From contig NZ_JAOAOP010000028.1 of assembly GCF_030398335.1 (NCBI RefSeq), positions 1 through 41,807 of the forward strand: a DNA stretch of 41,807 nucleotides, read 5' to 3'. Shown in pieces: positions 7,982-16,042 of the stretch. The notes beneath the pieces are model-generated. The model did no database searches. It saw nothing but the letters and a program-made list of their open reading frames with translations, and was not told the DNA's origin. Both the position numbers and the translations under genes were made by a program. The stretch comes from Aquibium sp. A9E412. Its GTDB lineage: Bacteria; Pseudomonadota; Alphaproteobacteria; Rhizobiales; Rhizobiaceae. Numbering within the stretch: position 1 is the first letter of the stretch; each line of letters opens with the position of its first letter.

Positions 7982-8729
7982 TCTGCAGCTTGCGCTCGAT
8001 GGCGCGGTCGATCTCGAAATCCTCGTTCGCCTCCAGGAACGCATGCACGGCGGTCTTGGGATTGTCGCCGCGGTCCCAGGGCCGGTCGGTGAAGTAGCCG
8101 GCCGGCAAATCCTCCACCACCGTGTCGAACACCACGCAGTAGCTGCCCGGCGTGACCAGCGGCGCGTAGGCCTCGAGCTCGGCCAGCACGTGCGCGTGCG
8201 TGTGGTTGGAATCGAGGCACACGAGCACGGTTCCCCCCTGCGCCAGGCGCGCCGCCGCTGCCCGCACGCGCTCGACGGTCTCGGGCGCCACGCTCGAGCC
8301 TTCGATCATCTCGATGCGCCCGGCCATCGGATGCGCTTCGATGGCGGCGCGGTTGTGCGGGCGGATGTCGATGTCGATGCCGAGCACCTTGCGGCGCGGG
8401 TTGCGCGGGTCCAGCGTCTCGCCCCGCTCGACCGCATCCGCGTAGTCGAGCAGCGCCAGCATCGAGGCGCTGAGGATCAGCGAGCCACCATGGGCGATGC
8501 CGGTCTCCACGATCAGGTCGGGCCGGACCTGCCAGATGAGTTCCTGCATGGCGACCATGTCCTGCGGATACTGGATGAGCGGCCGGCCGAGCCAGTCGAA
8601 ATGGTAGGAGTAGTTGTGCCGGTAGGAGGCGAGAAACCAGGCGCGGGTCAGCGCGGCGAGGTCGTCGTCGCGACCCTGGGCGGCGATCTCCGCCGCTCCC
8701 CGTTCGCGGAACTGGCGATGGTCAGACAT
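7944..8729 (-). CDS. Cephalosporin hydroxylase (CmcI) family protein, probable sugar O-methyltransferase
   Basis: This is a 261-residue protein of the CmcI/RhmCI family. The SAM-binding motif IVETGIAHGGS lies at 73-83, the acidic loop G-I-D-I-D-I-R at 117-123, and the metal-site stretch LDSNHTHAH at 172-180. The length matches the family. Although named after cephalosporin biosynthesis, members in polysaccharide and glycopeptidolipid clusters act as SAM- and metal-dependent methylases of sugar hydroxyls, which fits here. The ATG at 8729 overlaps the end of the upstream epimerase gene by eight bases. Its C-terminus overlaps the convergent glycosyltransferase gene. Confidence 0.85.
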   Translation of the reverse strand: MSDHRQFRERGAAEIAAQGRDDDLAALTRAWFLASYRHNYSYHFDWLGRPLIQYPQDMVAMQELIWQVRPDLIVETGIAHGGSLILSASMLALLDYADAVERGETLDPRNPRRKVLGIDIDIRPHNRAAIEAHPMAGRIEMIEGSSVAPETVERVRAAAARLAQGGTVLVCLDSNHTHAHVLAELEAYAPLVTPGSYCVVFDTVVEDLPAGYFTDRPWDRGDNPKTAVHAFLEANEDFEIDRAIERKLQITTAPDGYLRRR

Positions 8730-9624
8730 GATCGTTCCTTCCTTCCGGACGGGCGGTCCCGCCGGTCTCGTTGCTTGCTAGGTCGGGCGCCGCCTGAAGC
8801 GCCGCCAGCCGCCGGCCGTCGCCCCAGAAGGCGAAAGGCTCGTAGGACGGATAGGCGCGCGCGCCCAGGTTGAGCGCGATCGCGGAGCCGGCCGCGGCGC
8901 GCCAGTCCTCGACGAGGCCGCGCACCGAGCGCGGCCGGCCCGAGCACACGTTGACGATGGCCGGCGCCTGCGCCGCGAGCGCCACTGCCGCGATCGCCGC
9001 GCCGGCGTCTTCGGCCGGCATGAAGTCGCGCAGCTGCTCGCCCGCCGACATGTCGAACTGCGCGTCGCCGCGCGCCAGCGCGGCCTGAAAGGCGCCGAAG
9101 AGCGACGTGGGCGCCTGGCCGGGCCCGTAGAGGTAGAACAGCCGCAGCCAGCGCAGCTCGAACGGCCGCTCGGCGGCGAGAAAGCCGAGCTGGCGGCGCA
9201 GCGCGTCCTTGGCGAAGCCGTAGGGGTTGGCCGGCTGCGGCTCGAGGGTCTCGGCGAGCGGGCCGCTGCGCATGCCATACTCGAAGCAGGTACCGGCAAC
9301 GACGAGCCGCCGCACGCCGGCCGCCACGAGGCCGGACAGAAAGCGGTACTGGGCCGGCAGCTCGACCTCGAAATGGCGCAGCGACAGGTAGTTGGGCAGC
9401 CCCTCCCAGGCCAGATGCACGACCACCTGCGGCCGGCCGAGCCGCGCATAGGCCTCGGCCGGGTCGAGGCTCATGTCAAATCGCGTCCAGCGGCGATGCG
9501 CCGGCGCTTGCTCCTGCACGGGCCGGCGCGCCTGCGCCACCGCGGCGACCGCACGCGCGTCGAGCGCGGCCAGCACGTGCCGGCCGAGAAAGCCGGAGGC
9601 TCCGGTGACGGCGAGAGGGGTCAA
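8722..9624 (-). CDS. NAD-dependent epimerase/dehydratase family protein (nucleotide-sugar reductase/epimerase)
   Basis: This is a 300-residue extended SDR with GASGFLG at 8-14, a threonine at 112 after V-V-A-G, and the catalytic Y135-x3-K139 in N-P-Y-G-F-A-K. I propose the TTG at 9624 as start. GGAG lies eight bases upstream, and the protein then begins directly at the first beta strand. The frame stays open to 9687, but the extra residues contain no ATG start and look unlike a domain. In this operon it most likely reduces or epimerises C4 of the keto-sugar nucleotide after methylation and 3,5-epimerisation. It follows the RmlC-like gene after a 72-base gap. The exact stereochemistry is unknown. 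Confidence 0.82.
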   Translation of the reverse strand: MTPLAVTGASGFLGRHVLAALDARAVAAVAQARRPVQEQAPAHRRWTRFDMSLDPAEAYARLGRPQVVVHLAWEGLPNYLSLRHFEVELPAQYRFLSGLVAAGVRRLVVAGTCFEYGMRSGPLAETLEPQPANPYGFAKDALRRQLGFLAAERPFELRWLRLFYLYGPGQAPTSLFGAFQAALARGDAQFDMSAGEQLRDFMPAEDAGAAIAAVALAAQAPAIVNVCSGRPRSVRGLVEDWRAAAGSAIALNLGARAYPSYEPFAFWGDGRRLAALQAAPDLASNETGGTARPEGRNDHV

Positions 9625-9696
9625 GGCACTGTCTCCGCGGCTGTCATCACCTTCTGCCGGTTCGCGGCGCGGCGAATCGCGGCGCACCGACGGCTT

Positions 9697-10230
9697 CTAC
9701 AGCATCGCGAAGCCGCGGTCGCGCTCCGAAAGCCGGGCGACCGGCAGCGGCCAGTCGACGGCGAGCCTGGGATCGAGCGGGTTCAGGCCGGCTTCCGAGG
9801 CGGGCGCGTGGGGACGGTCGTGCAGATAGACGAGCGTGCAGTCCTCCGTCAGCGTCTGGAAGCCGTGCGCGAAGCCGGGCGGGATGAGCAGCGAGCGCAT
9901 GTTGTCCGCGCTCAGCCGCTCGCCGTGCCAGGCGAGATAGGTTGGCGAATCCGGCCGCACGTCGACGGCCACGTCGAACACGGCGCCGGCCAGGCAGGAG
10001 ACGAGCTTGGTCTCCGCCTGCGGTCCGGTCTGGAAGTGGAGGCCGCGCACGGTGCCCGCCTCGGCGGTGAAGGACTGATTGATCTGCGCCACGGGGCCGC
10101 GCGGCCACAGCGCGGCCAGTTCGTCGGCGCAGAACAGGCGGGCGAAGAAGCCGCGCGCATCGCCGTGGCGCCGCCGCTCGATCAGCTTCAGCCCCTCGAG
10201 CGGGGTGTCGTGAACGGCGAAGCGGGTCAC
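9697..10230 (-). CDS. dTDP-4-dehydrorhamnose 3,5-epimerase (RmlC) family protein
   Basis: This is a 177-residue cupin-type epimerase. Key residues of the RmlC family are visible: H65 in V-R-G-L-H-F-Q, K75 in E-T-K-L-V, P-P-G-F-A-H-G-F at 117-124 and Y135 in C-T-L-V-Y-L-H-D. The length is typical (about 180). It would epimerise C3 and/or C5 of a 4-keto-6-deoxy sugar nucleotide. Here the CDP-sugar from RfbF/RfbG is the likely substrate, since no dTDP-glucose enzymes are in the window. The GTG start overlaps the TGA of the upstream methyltransferase (GTGA). Confidence 0.9.
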   Translation of the reverse strand: MTRFAVHDTPLEGLKLIERRRHGDARGFFARLFCADELAALWPRGPVAQINQSFTAEAGTVRGLHFQTGPQAETKLVSCLAGAVFDVAVDVRPDSPTYLAWHGERLSADNMRSLLIPPGFAHGFQTLTEDCTLVYLHDRPHAPASEAGLNPLDPRLAVDWPLPVARLSERDRGFAML

Positions 10231-11405
10231 GGCCGCGGCGTCCGAGCGGCATCGTCGGCCATGCTGCGCGGCGGCCTGCGCAGGCTGATCAGCTCTGCCG
10301 GCCAGGTCATGCGCTGCATGTCGGCTGCGATCTCTGTTTCGTAGTTGGGGTTCATGACCACGACCGCGACGACGCCGGCATCACGGGCGGCCTGCGGCGA
10401 GACGATGGGCAGCGCCGTGACCGGCAGGAAAGCGCCCTGCTTGGCTCGGTTGAGATCGATTGCCATCGCCAGTCCCTGCGTCAGCAGCGCGAAGGTGACC
10501 CCCTTCGACGCCGCGCCCCAGATGGCGACCGGTCCACGCCGGCCGAGCACGCGCACGCGCTCCTGCCAGGCCGTGCGCTCGGCCGCGGCACGCGCCCGGA
10601 AGCGGCTCACCAGACCGGGATCGGGGGCCGCCTCCGGCTCGGCGCGGCCGCGCGTCGCCTCCACCCACATGTACTGGCCGCCATAAACCGGCGAGCAGGT
10701 GGCGGCAAGGCCGAACGCGGCGAGCAGCCGGCGCATGGCGCCGGGTGCGAACAGCGAGCAGTGCTCGTAGAAGAGGTCCTCGAAGGCGGCGTTCTCGAGA
10801 ATCCAGGTGACGTCGGGGGTCTCCAGAAACAGGCGGATGTCGCGCTGCACGGCGAGTTCGGCCATCGCGCTGACGAAACCGCGCGGCGCGGCGATGTGCT
10901 CGATCGTGTGCCGAGAGCACACGACATTGATCTGCGGCGGCACCGCAGCGGCGCTCGCCGGCGTGAAGGGCTCCGCCCGCACGGTGATGTGCGGCCCGAA
11001 GGATCGCTGGCCGATCCAGGCGGGGTCGTAGCCGATGGCCGAGGCCAGCCGGCCGGACGCGTCCAGCATCGCCAGGAATTCGCCGGCGCCGCAGCCGACC
11101 TCGAGCACGTGCAGCGGGCCGGGCACGTCGAGCAGGCGCCGCACCATCGCCTCCTGATGGGCGCGGTAAACGGCCGAGGCCTGCACGGAATTATCGTAGG
11201 TGCTGTCATAGGCGATGCGCGCAGGCTCGAAGGCCGCATTCCACACAAAACCGCACCGCCGGCAGGCGCGCATGTCGAGACGGCCGGTCGGAAAGGCGAG
11301 GGCGGCCTCGCGCGTCGGCACCACGGCGTTCTGCAGCAGGGGAACCCGGTCGCGTCGTTCGACCGGGTCGTCCTCGCTCGACAGGCAGGCCGGGCATCGC
11401 GGCAT
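10227..11405 (-). CDS. Second zinc-motif SAM-dependent C-methyltransferase-like protein
   Basis: This is a 392-residue divergent paralogue of the methyltransferase at 3472-4704. The N-terminal cysteine pairs are C4/C7 and C48/C51. The SAM motif VLEVGCGAGEFL lies at 100-111. FYEHCSLF at 212-219 replaces the usual YHEHYAYLS, and WGAASKGVTF at 296-305 is the C-terminal domain motif. The altered signature suggests a different substrate or methylation site. GAGG lies upstream of the ATG. It is the first gene of the methyltransferase-RmlC-epimerase-CmcI operon. The 160-base gap upstream (11406-11565) contains only GC-rich palindromes and no promoter I could name. Confidence 0.85.
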   Translation of the reverse strand: MPRCPACLSSEDDPVERRDRVPLLQNAVVPTREAALAFPTGRLDMRACRRCGFVWNAAFEPARIAYDSTYDNSVQASAVYRAHQEAMVRRLLDVPGPLHVLEVGCGAGEFLAMLDASGRLASAIGYDPAWIGQRSFGPHITVRAEPFTPASAAAVPPQINVVCSRHTIEHIAAPRGFVSAMAELAVQRDIRLFLETPDVTWILENAAFEDLFYEHCSLFAPGAMRRLLAAFGLAATCSPVYGGQYMWVEATRGRAEPEAAPDPGLVSRFRARAAAERTAWQERVRVLGRRGPVAIWGAASKGVTFALLTQGLAMAIDLNRAKQGAFLPVTALPIVSPQAARDAGVVAVVVMNPNYETEIAADMQRMTWPAELISLRRPPRSMADDAARTPRP

Positions 11406-11565
11406 GAGGCCTCGCTTTCCTTAAGGCCATAGCAGGTTGCCGACCCGCGGTGAAGCGGGCTGTCGCCACGGCCGTCCGAGGCCGCCGCGGCACGAGCCGA
11501 GGGCGGTTTCTCTCGCGCCCGCGCGGGAGCCCTTCACCTCGTCGCCCGAGCCGCGGGGCCGCGGG

Positions 11566-12558
11566 TCACGGCCACAGGTCGGTGGACAGGTATTTCAGGC
11601 CGCTGTTGGCGATGACGATGGCGAGCGTCGCGCCGCGCATCGGCCCGGCCAAGAGGTCGAGCGCTGCGGCGGCGTTGGCGCCGGACGAATAGCCGGCAAA
11701 GATGCCTTCCTCGGCGGCCAGCGCGCGGGCGGCCCGGCGCGCCGCGTCGCCACTCACCGCCACGGTGCCGTCATAGGCGAGGTCGGCCAGGAAGGCGAGG
11801 TCGGCGCGGGCGTAGCCGCCGCCCTGGATCGGATGGCCGGGGCAGGTGACCGGCGCGCCGGCCAGCACCGCCGCGCCGGCGGGCTCGACCGCGAAGCAGC
11901 GGATCGCCGGATCGCGCGCCTTGAGATAGCGGGTGACGCCGGCAAAGGTTCCGCCGGAGCCGACGAAGTCGACGAAGCCGTCGAGGCCGCCGCCGCTCTG
12001 TTGCCAGATCTCCGGTCCGGTCGTGGCGTGGTGGGCGCGCCAGTTGCCGTCGCGCACGAACTGGTCGGCGCGGAAGGCGCCGCGCTCTTGCGTCAGCCGC
12101 TCGGCGGCGCGCTCGACGAGCGCCAGATCGGCGCCCGACACCGCGCCCGGCCGGCCGCCCGGCGCCTGGTCGACCAGCACGACCTCGGCGCCCAGCCCGC
12201 GCATCATGCGGGCGCGCTCCGGCGAGTTGCCGCGCGACATCACGGCGACGAAGGGATGGCCGCGCACCGCGCAGACGATGGCGAGCCCGGTGCCCATGTT
12301 GCCCGAGGTCAGCTCGACGACGGTCTGGCCGGGGCGCAGCGTGCCGTCGGCGCGCGCCGCCTCGACGATGCCGCGGGCGGCGCGGTCCTTCTTGGAAAAG
12401 CCCGGATTGAGGTGGTCGAGCTTGGCCAGGATGCGGCCGTCGAGCCCGCGCCGCGCCGTCAGCCGGTCGAGCGCGACGAGCGGCGTCGCGCCGATCGCCT
12501 CCACGACGCTCGGCAGGATGCCGGCCGGCGCCGGCCGCGCCGCGGGCCGGTCAGCCAT
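11566..12558 (-). CDS. Cysteine-synthase-family PLP-dependent enzyme
   Basis: This is a 330-residue fold-type II PLP enzyme. The cofactor lysine is K57 in P-G-F-S-K-K-D-R, the substrate loop TSGNMGTG is at 84-91, the phosphate cradle G-S-G-G-T-F-A-G lies near residue 200, and G-Y-S-S-G-A-N follows. The loop differs from the T-S-G-N-T-G of true O-acetylserine sulfhydrylases, so a related beta-replacement or elimination reaction is as likely as cysteine synthesis. Its ATG overlaps the end of the MarR gene by eight bases, making it the last gene of the putative nicotinate operon. I know of no step in that pathway needing it. Confidence 0.82.
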   Translation of the reverse strand: MADRPAARPAPAGILPSVVEAIGATPLVALDRLTARRGLDGRILAKLDHLNPGFSKKDRAARGIVEAARADGTLRPGQTVVELTSGNMGTGLAIVCAVRGHPFVAVMSRGNSPERARMMRGLGAEVVLVDQAPGGRPGAVSGADLALVERAAERLTQERGAFRADQFVRDGNWRAHHATTGPEIWQQSGGGLDGFVDFVGSGGTFAGVTRYLKARDPAIRCFAVEPAGAAVLAGAPVTCPGHPIQGGGYARADLAFLADLAYDGTVAVSGDAARRAARALAAEEGIFAGYSSGANAAAALDLLAGPMRGATLAIVIANSGLKYLSTDLWP

Positions 12559-13024
12559 CGGCCAGCTTGGCGAGCAGGCGCAGCAGCGTCGCCGCCTCGC
12601 GCCCGGTCAGCGGGGCGAGCGTCTCAGCGGTGATGCGGCGGGCGGCCGGCAGCAGCCGCTCGACGGTGGCGCGGCCGGCCTCGGTCAGCGCGACGAGGCG
12701 CTGGCGCCGGTCGTCCGGGTGGGCGGCGAGCGCCACCAGGCCGCGCGCCTTCAGCCGGTCGATCACGCCCTTGGTGGTCGCCGCGTCCATCGCGACGCGC
12801 TGGCCGAGGCGGTTCTGCGCCGTCGGCCCGTCGGCGTGCAGCCGGGCGAGCGCGGCGAACTGCGGCGGCGTCAGCTCGTCGATCGCCGCGGCGAAGATCG
12901 CCAGATGCCGCTGGTTGGCCTTGCGCAGCAGGAAGCCGGCCTGGCGCTCCAGCCGGTAGGGCGGCTCGGCCGCCATGCGCGGCGCGGCGGCCGGCAGCTT
13001 CGCCTTCAGGCCGATGGCGCTCAT
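12551..13024 (-). CDS. MarR family transcriptional regulator
   Basis: This is a 157-residue winged-helix protein. The order of elements is typical of MarR dimers: an N-terminal dimer helix, then L-T-P-P-Q-F-A-A-L-A-R-L, N-R-L-G-Q-R-V-A-M-D-A-A-T-T-K-G-V-I-D-R-L (recognition helix), the wing H-P-D-D-R-R-Q-R-L-V-A-L-T and a C-terminal helix pair. The ATG overlaps the TGA of the upstream DUF1185 gene (ATGA). As a member of the operon it probably represses, it would be autoregulated. A suitable palindrome overlaps the operon promoter at 19666-19689. Nicotinate, 6-hydroxynicotinate or a later intermediate is the natural candidate ligand, by inference from the neighbours. Confidence 0.92.
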   Translation of the reverse strand: MSAIGLKAKLPAAAPRMAAEPPYRLERQAGFLLRKANQRHLAIFAAAIDELTPPQFAALARLHADGPTAQNRLGQRVAMDAATTKGVIDRLKARGLVALAAHPDDRRQRLVALTEAGRATVERLLPAARRITAETLAPLTGREAATLLRLLAKLADG

Positions 13025-13605
13025 CGCAGCCCGTCCTCGCCGCGCACGTCGGCGGCGGCCAGCCCGCCCATGCGCGCGTGCACGCGCGGCCCGCAGGCCA
13101 TGGCGAGGCAGAAGACGATCTCGTCGGGCCGCGGACCGTCGGCGAGGCCGACCTCCATGGCGTCGAAATGGCTGCGCACATAGGCGGCGTTGATGTGGCC
13201 GAGCGGCACGTCAAGCCGGGCGCCGAAGCCGCCGACCTTCTTGGCCGAGGGCACGATGGCGCGGGCGTCGCCGAGCCGCTCGCGCATCGCGTAGCCGCCC
13301 GGAACGTGCCACAGCGCGCCGTGCTCGAGCTCGCCGGCGGTGCCGACGATGGCGCCCTTGCCGTAGCCGTCGATCGCCGCCGGATCGCCGCCGAGCGCGG
13401 CGATCAGCCGGTCGGCGAGCGCCAGTCCGAGCGGCTTGAGGGCGTCCATCGCGCTTTCGAGCTCGGCGACGTGGCGCCCGGCGAAGGGGTTGGCGACCAG
13501 CGCCATGGCGGCGGCGCGGCGACGCGGCTGCGCCGGCGGCGGCCCGCCCTCGTGGCGGATCTCCTCGATGAGCAGGGCGGTCTTGCGGAGGGCGAAATCG
13601 GGCAT
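13021..13605 (-). CDS. Amino acid synthesis family protein (DUF1185, PF06684)
   Basis: This is a 194-residue protein that I recognise as the DUF1185/'amino acid synthesis' family from its overall sequence: the start R-K-T-A-L-L-I-E-E-I-R-H-E-G-G, then G-K-G-A-I-V-G-T-A-G-E-L-E-H-G-A-L-W-H, and the late G-P-R-V-H-A-R segment. As I recall, solved members show a chorismate-mutase-like fold, but no reaction has been assigned. The ATG has AAAGGA upstream and follows the UPF0280 stop by two bases. In this operon it follows a nicotinate hydroxylase and a 6-hydroxynicotinate reductase homologue. A role in processing the reduced ring or its opened product is my hypothesis only. Confidence 0.82.
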   Translation of the reverse strand: MPDFALRKTALLIEEIRHEGGPPPAQPRRRAAAMALVANPFAGRHVAELESAMDALKPLGLALADRLIAALGGDPAAIDGYGKGAIVGTAGELEHGALWHVPGGYAMRERLGDARAIVPSAKKVGGFGARLDVPLGHINAAYVRSHFDAMEVGLADGPRPDEIVFCLAMACGPRVHARMGGLAAADVRGEDGLR

Positions 13606-13607
13606 CG

Positions 13608-14501
13608 TCAGGTCCTTTCGAGCGCCCGGCGGGCGCGGGGCCGGCCGGCGGCCGGCGGCACGGAGAAGGCCGGCGCGCCGCACAGGCGGCTTTCGCCGGC
13701 GAGAAACAGCGCGGCGGCGACGATCAGGCCGCGCCGGCGGCAGGCCTCGGCCGCGGCCAGGCCGCGCGCCAGCGCCGCGGCGACGGCGGCGCGCGGCAGC
13801 GGGCCGACGGCCCGCGTCACCGGGCGGTCGCCGAGGTCGCTGTCGGGGTCGATCCGTGTCGCCGGCAGGCGGACGATCGCCGGGTGGCCGGGCAGGTCGA
13901 CGGCGTTGGCGATCAGCGTCGCGGCGACGTCGGCCTGCGCGGCGCTCGCCGCCAGCACGGTGACGGCGTCGGCGATGCCGAGCGAGAGCGAGCGGCCGCG
14001 CCAGCCGCTGGTGGCCAGCCCGCGCACCGGCTCGGCCGCGGCAATGCGCACGCGGTCGGCGAAGCCGTGGCCGGTGCCGGCGATGGCGGCGTCGATCTGC
14101 GTGCCCGGCGCGAGGTGGAGCGCGACGTCGCCGCCATTGTTGACATAGGCGCGGTCGAGCCGCCGGCCGGCGACCATGGCGGCGAGCACTGCGTCGGCGA
14201 CGGCGCCGGCGACGGCGGCCATCGGCGTGGCGAACACCGGACGGTGCGCGGCGGCGGCCGCTTCCATGCGCGCCGCCACCGGGCCGGCGAAGCGGCGCGG
14301 CGGGTCTTCGGCCGGGCGGCGCAGCGCCGGCAGCTCGGCGACCAGCTCGGCGAGCAGGCCGGCAAAGCGGGCCGCCGCCTGGTCGTGGGCGGCCGCGCGC
14401 TCGCGCGGCGCGCCGAAGGCCTCGACGACGAGGTCGATCGGGCCGTGCCGCATGCGCAGCCGCCGGCCGTCGGCCAGGGGAACGATCTCGGGACCGCTCA
14501 T
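13608..14501 (-). CDS. UPF0280 family protein
   Basis: This is a 297-residue protein of the uncharacterised UPF0280 family, whose fold I recall as resembling ApbE flavin transferases. Visible conserved parts are G-P-I-D-L-V-V-E-A-F-G near the start, A-G-A-V-A-D-A-V-L, Y-V-N-N-G-G-D-V-A-L-H and T-S-G-W-R-G-R-S-L-S-L-G-I-A-D-A-V-T. The Asn-Gly-Gly-Asp stretch resembles the nucleotide-binding part of ApbE-like proteins. The ATG overlaps the TGA of the reductase gene (ATGA). Its link to a probable flavin/iron-sulfur reductase makes a maturation or cofactor role conceivable, but that is inference. The last 20 residues are Arg/Ala/Pro-rich. Confidence 0.85.
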   Translation of the reverse strand: MSGPEIVPLADGRRLRMRHGPIDLVVEAFGAPRERAAAHDQAAARFAGLLAELVAELPALRRPAEDPPRRFAGPVAARMEAAAAAHRPVFATPMAAVAGAVADAVLAAMVAGRRLDRAYVNNGGDVALHLAPGTQIDAAIAGTGHGFADRVRIAAAEPVRGLATSGWRGRSLSLGIADAVTVLAASAAQADVAATLIANAVDLPGHPAIVRLPATRIDPDSDLGDRPVTRAVGPLPRAAVAAALARGLAAAEACRRRGLIVAAALFLAGESRLCGAPAFSVPPAAGRPRARRALERT

Positions 14502-16042
14502 CGCCCGCCCTTCGTACCGGCGCCGGGGCCGAGCGCGCGCGCCGGCGGCCACGGGTTGCCGCGCGGGGCGGCGGCCGGGCGGCGCGGGTTGTGGTACTCG
14601 CCGCCGGCCGCCAGCACGTCGTCGAGGTTGCGGATGGCGCCGGCATGGCCGCCCAGGCCGAGATAGGCGTCGCGCCGCAGCGTGAACTCGATCGGCGCCA
14701 CCAGCGCCGGCGTCGGCACCGAGCCGAAGGCGTTGTCGGGCATGCGCGTCACGTCGACCATCAGCGTGATGCCGCCGCCCGGCCAGACATGGACCGGCGC
14801 GCCGCCGCAGGTGACATAGGTCTCCAGGCCCTGCACCGAGCGCGTCAGCGCGACCGGGTTCTGCGTCACGCCGGCGCGCAGCGAGCCGCCGGCGCCGGCC
14901 ATGAACAGCACCGAGCACAGCGCCGGCTCGCAGTTCTCGTCGATCCGCGCGACCGATGTCCGCAACCGCTCGGGAAACGGCTTCTCGACCGGCTGCAGTG
15001 CCGCGTCGAGCTCGTAATAGGCGTATTCCTCGCCGGTGGTCGAGACCATCAGCAGCGACAGGCCGGGCCGCGCCCCCTTCCTGGCGTCGAACGGGCCGAG
15101 GATGTCGAGCGGGTCGGCGAGCGTCGTGCCGCCCCAGCCGAGCCCCGGCTCGGAGACCCGGAAGTAGCGGCCGGGCGTCGAGCGGCGGCCGCGGATCCTG
15201 ATGCCGGTGTCGGGCCAGCCGAGCACCTTGCCGGCCTGGTGCTCCGACACGACGCCGGTGATGTGGTCGTCGACCACCACCACCTCGTCGACCAGGCCGT
15301 GCCACTGGGCGGCGAACATGCCGATGGTGGCCGAGCCGCAGCCGACCCGCATGCGCGCCTCGCGGCGGCCGTCGATCAGCGGCGCGGCGCCGGCCTCCAC
15401 GACGACGGTCGAGCCGCCGTCGACGGCGAGCTCGACCGGTTGCTTGTTGCACAGCGCCAGCAGCGTCGCGCATGTGGCGCGGCCTTCCGCCTTGGAGCCG
15501 CCGGTCAGATGCCGCACGCCGCCGAGCGACAGCATCTGCGAGCCGTATTCGGCCGTCGTCACGTGGCCGACCGGCTCGCCGCCGGCGCGCACGGTCGCCG
15601 TCTCGGGGCCGAGATGGCGGTCGGTGTCGATCTTCACCTTGACGCCGCAATAGGAGAAGATGCCCTCGGTGACGACCGTCACCAGGTCGACGCCCTCGAC
15701 CTCCTGGGCGACGACGAAGGGGGCGGGCTTGTAGTCGGGATAGGTGGTGCCGGCGCCGATGGCGCTGACGAAGCGGCGCGCCGGGGCGACCGGCGAGCCG
15801 TCCCACGGCGTCTCGTCGGCGGCGAAGGAGACCAGCGCCTCGCCGGCCTCGCGGGCGTGCTCGAGCACGAGGACGGGATCGGTGCGCACAATGCGGCCGC
15901 CGAAATTGCCGTAGCGGTCGCAGGCGCCGGTGCGGCCCTCGGCGATGTAGCACATCACCGGGCAGGCGTCGCAGCGCAGCTTGCCGCCGGCCTCGCGCGC
16001 GCCGCCGGTCCCGGGCTCGAAGCGTTCCGACAGCTCGCTCAT
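14498..16042 (-). CDS. hnr: 6-hydroxynicotinate reductase homologue
   Basis: This is a 514-residue protein. Its length and N-terminal cysteine motif (C24-x2-C27-x3-C31-x9-C41) fit the ferredoxin-dependent iron-sulfur/flavin 6-hydroxynicotinate reductase of anaerobic nicotinate fermentation, which makes 1,4,5,6-tetrahydro-6-oxonicotinate. I recognise the family from the overall sequence, including V-T-E-G-I-F-S-Y-C-G-V-K-V-K-I-D, G-C-G-S-A-T-I-G-M-F and T-C-G-G-A-P-V-H-V-W-P-G-G-G-I. The ATG overlaps the TGA of the molybdenum hydroxylase gene directly upstream (ATGA). Hydroxylase then reductase is the order of reactions in the pathway. The symbol is by homology; action on another N-heterocycle is possible. 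Confidence 0.8.
   Translation of the reverse strand: MSELSERFEPGTGGAREAGGKLRCDACPVMCYIAEGRTGACDRYGNFGGRIVRTDPVLVLEHAREAGEALVSFAADETPWDGSPVAPARRFVSAIGAGTTYPDYKPAPFVVAQEVEGVDLVTVVTEGIFSYCGVKVKIDTDRHLGPETATVRAGGEPVGHVTTAEYGSQMLSLGGVRHLTGGSKAEGRATCATLLALCNKQPVELAVDGGSTVVVEAGAAPLIDGRREARMRVGCGSATIGMFAAQWHGLVDEVVVVDDHITGVVSEHQAGKVLGWPDTGIRIRGRRSTPGRYFRVSEPGLGWGGTTLADPLDILGPFDARKGARPGLSLLMVSTTGEEYAYYELDAALQPVEKPFPERLRTSVARIDENCEPALCSVLFMAGAGGSLRAGVTQNPVALTRSVQGLETYVTCGGAPVHVWPGGGITLMVDVTRMPDNAFGSVPTPALVAPIEFTLRRDAYLGLGGHAGAIRNLDDVLAAGGEYHNPRRPAAAPRGNPWPPARALGPGAGTKGGR

Noticed and set aside
11406-11565. CCGCGG-rich palindromes between the two minus-strand clusters, considered as a terminator
   Set aside because: The repeats are short, self-complementary GC boxes with very small loops and no T-run, as expected by chance in this DNA.
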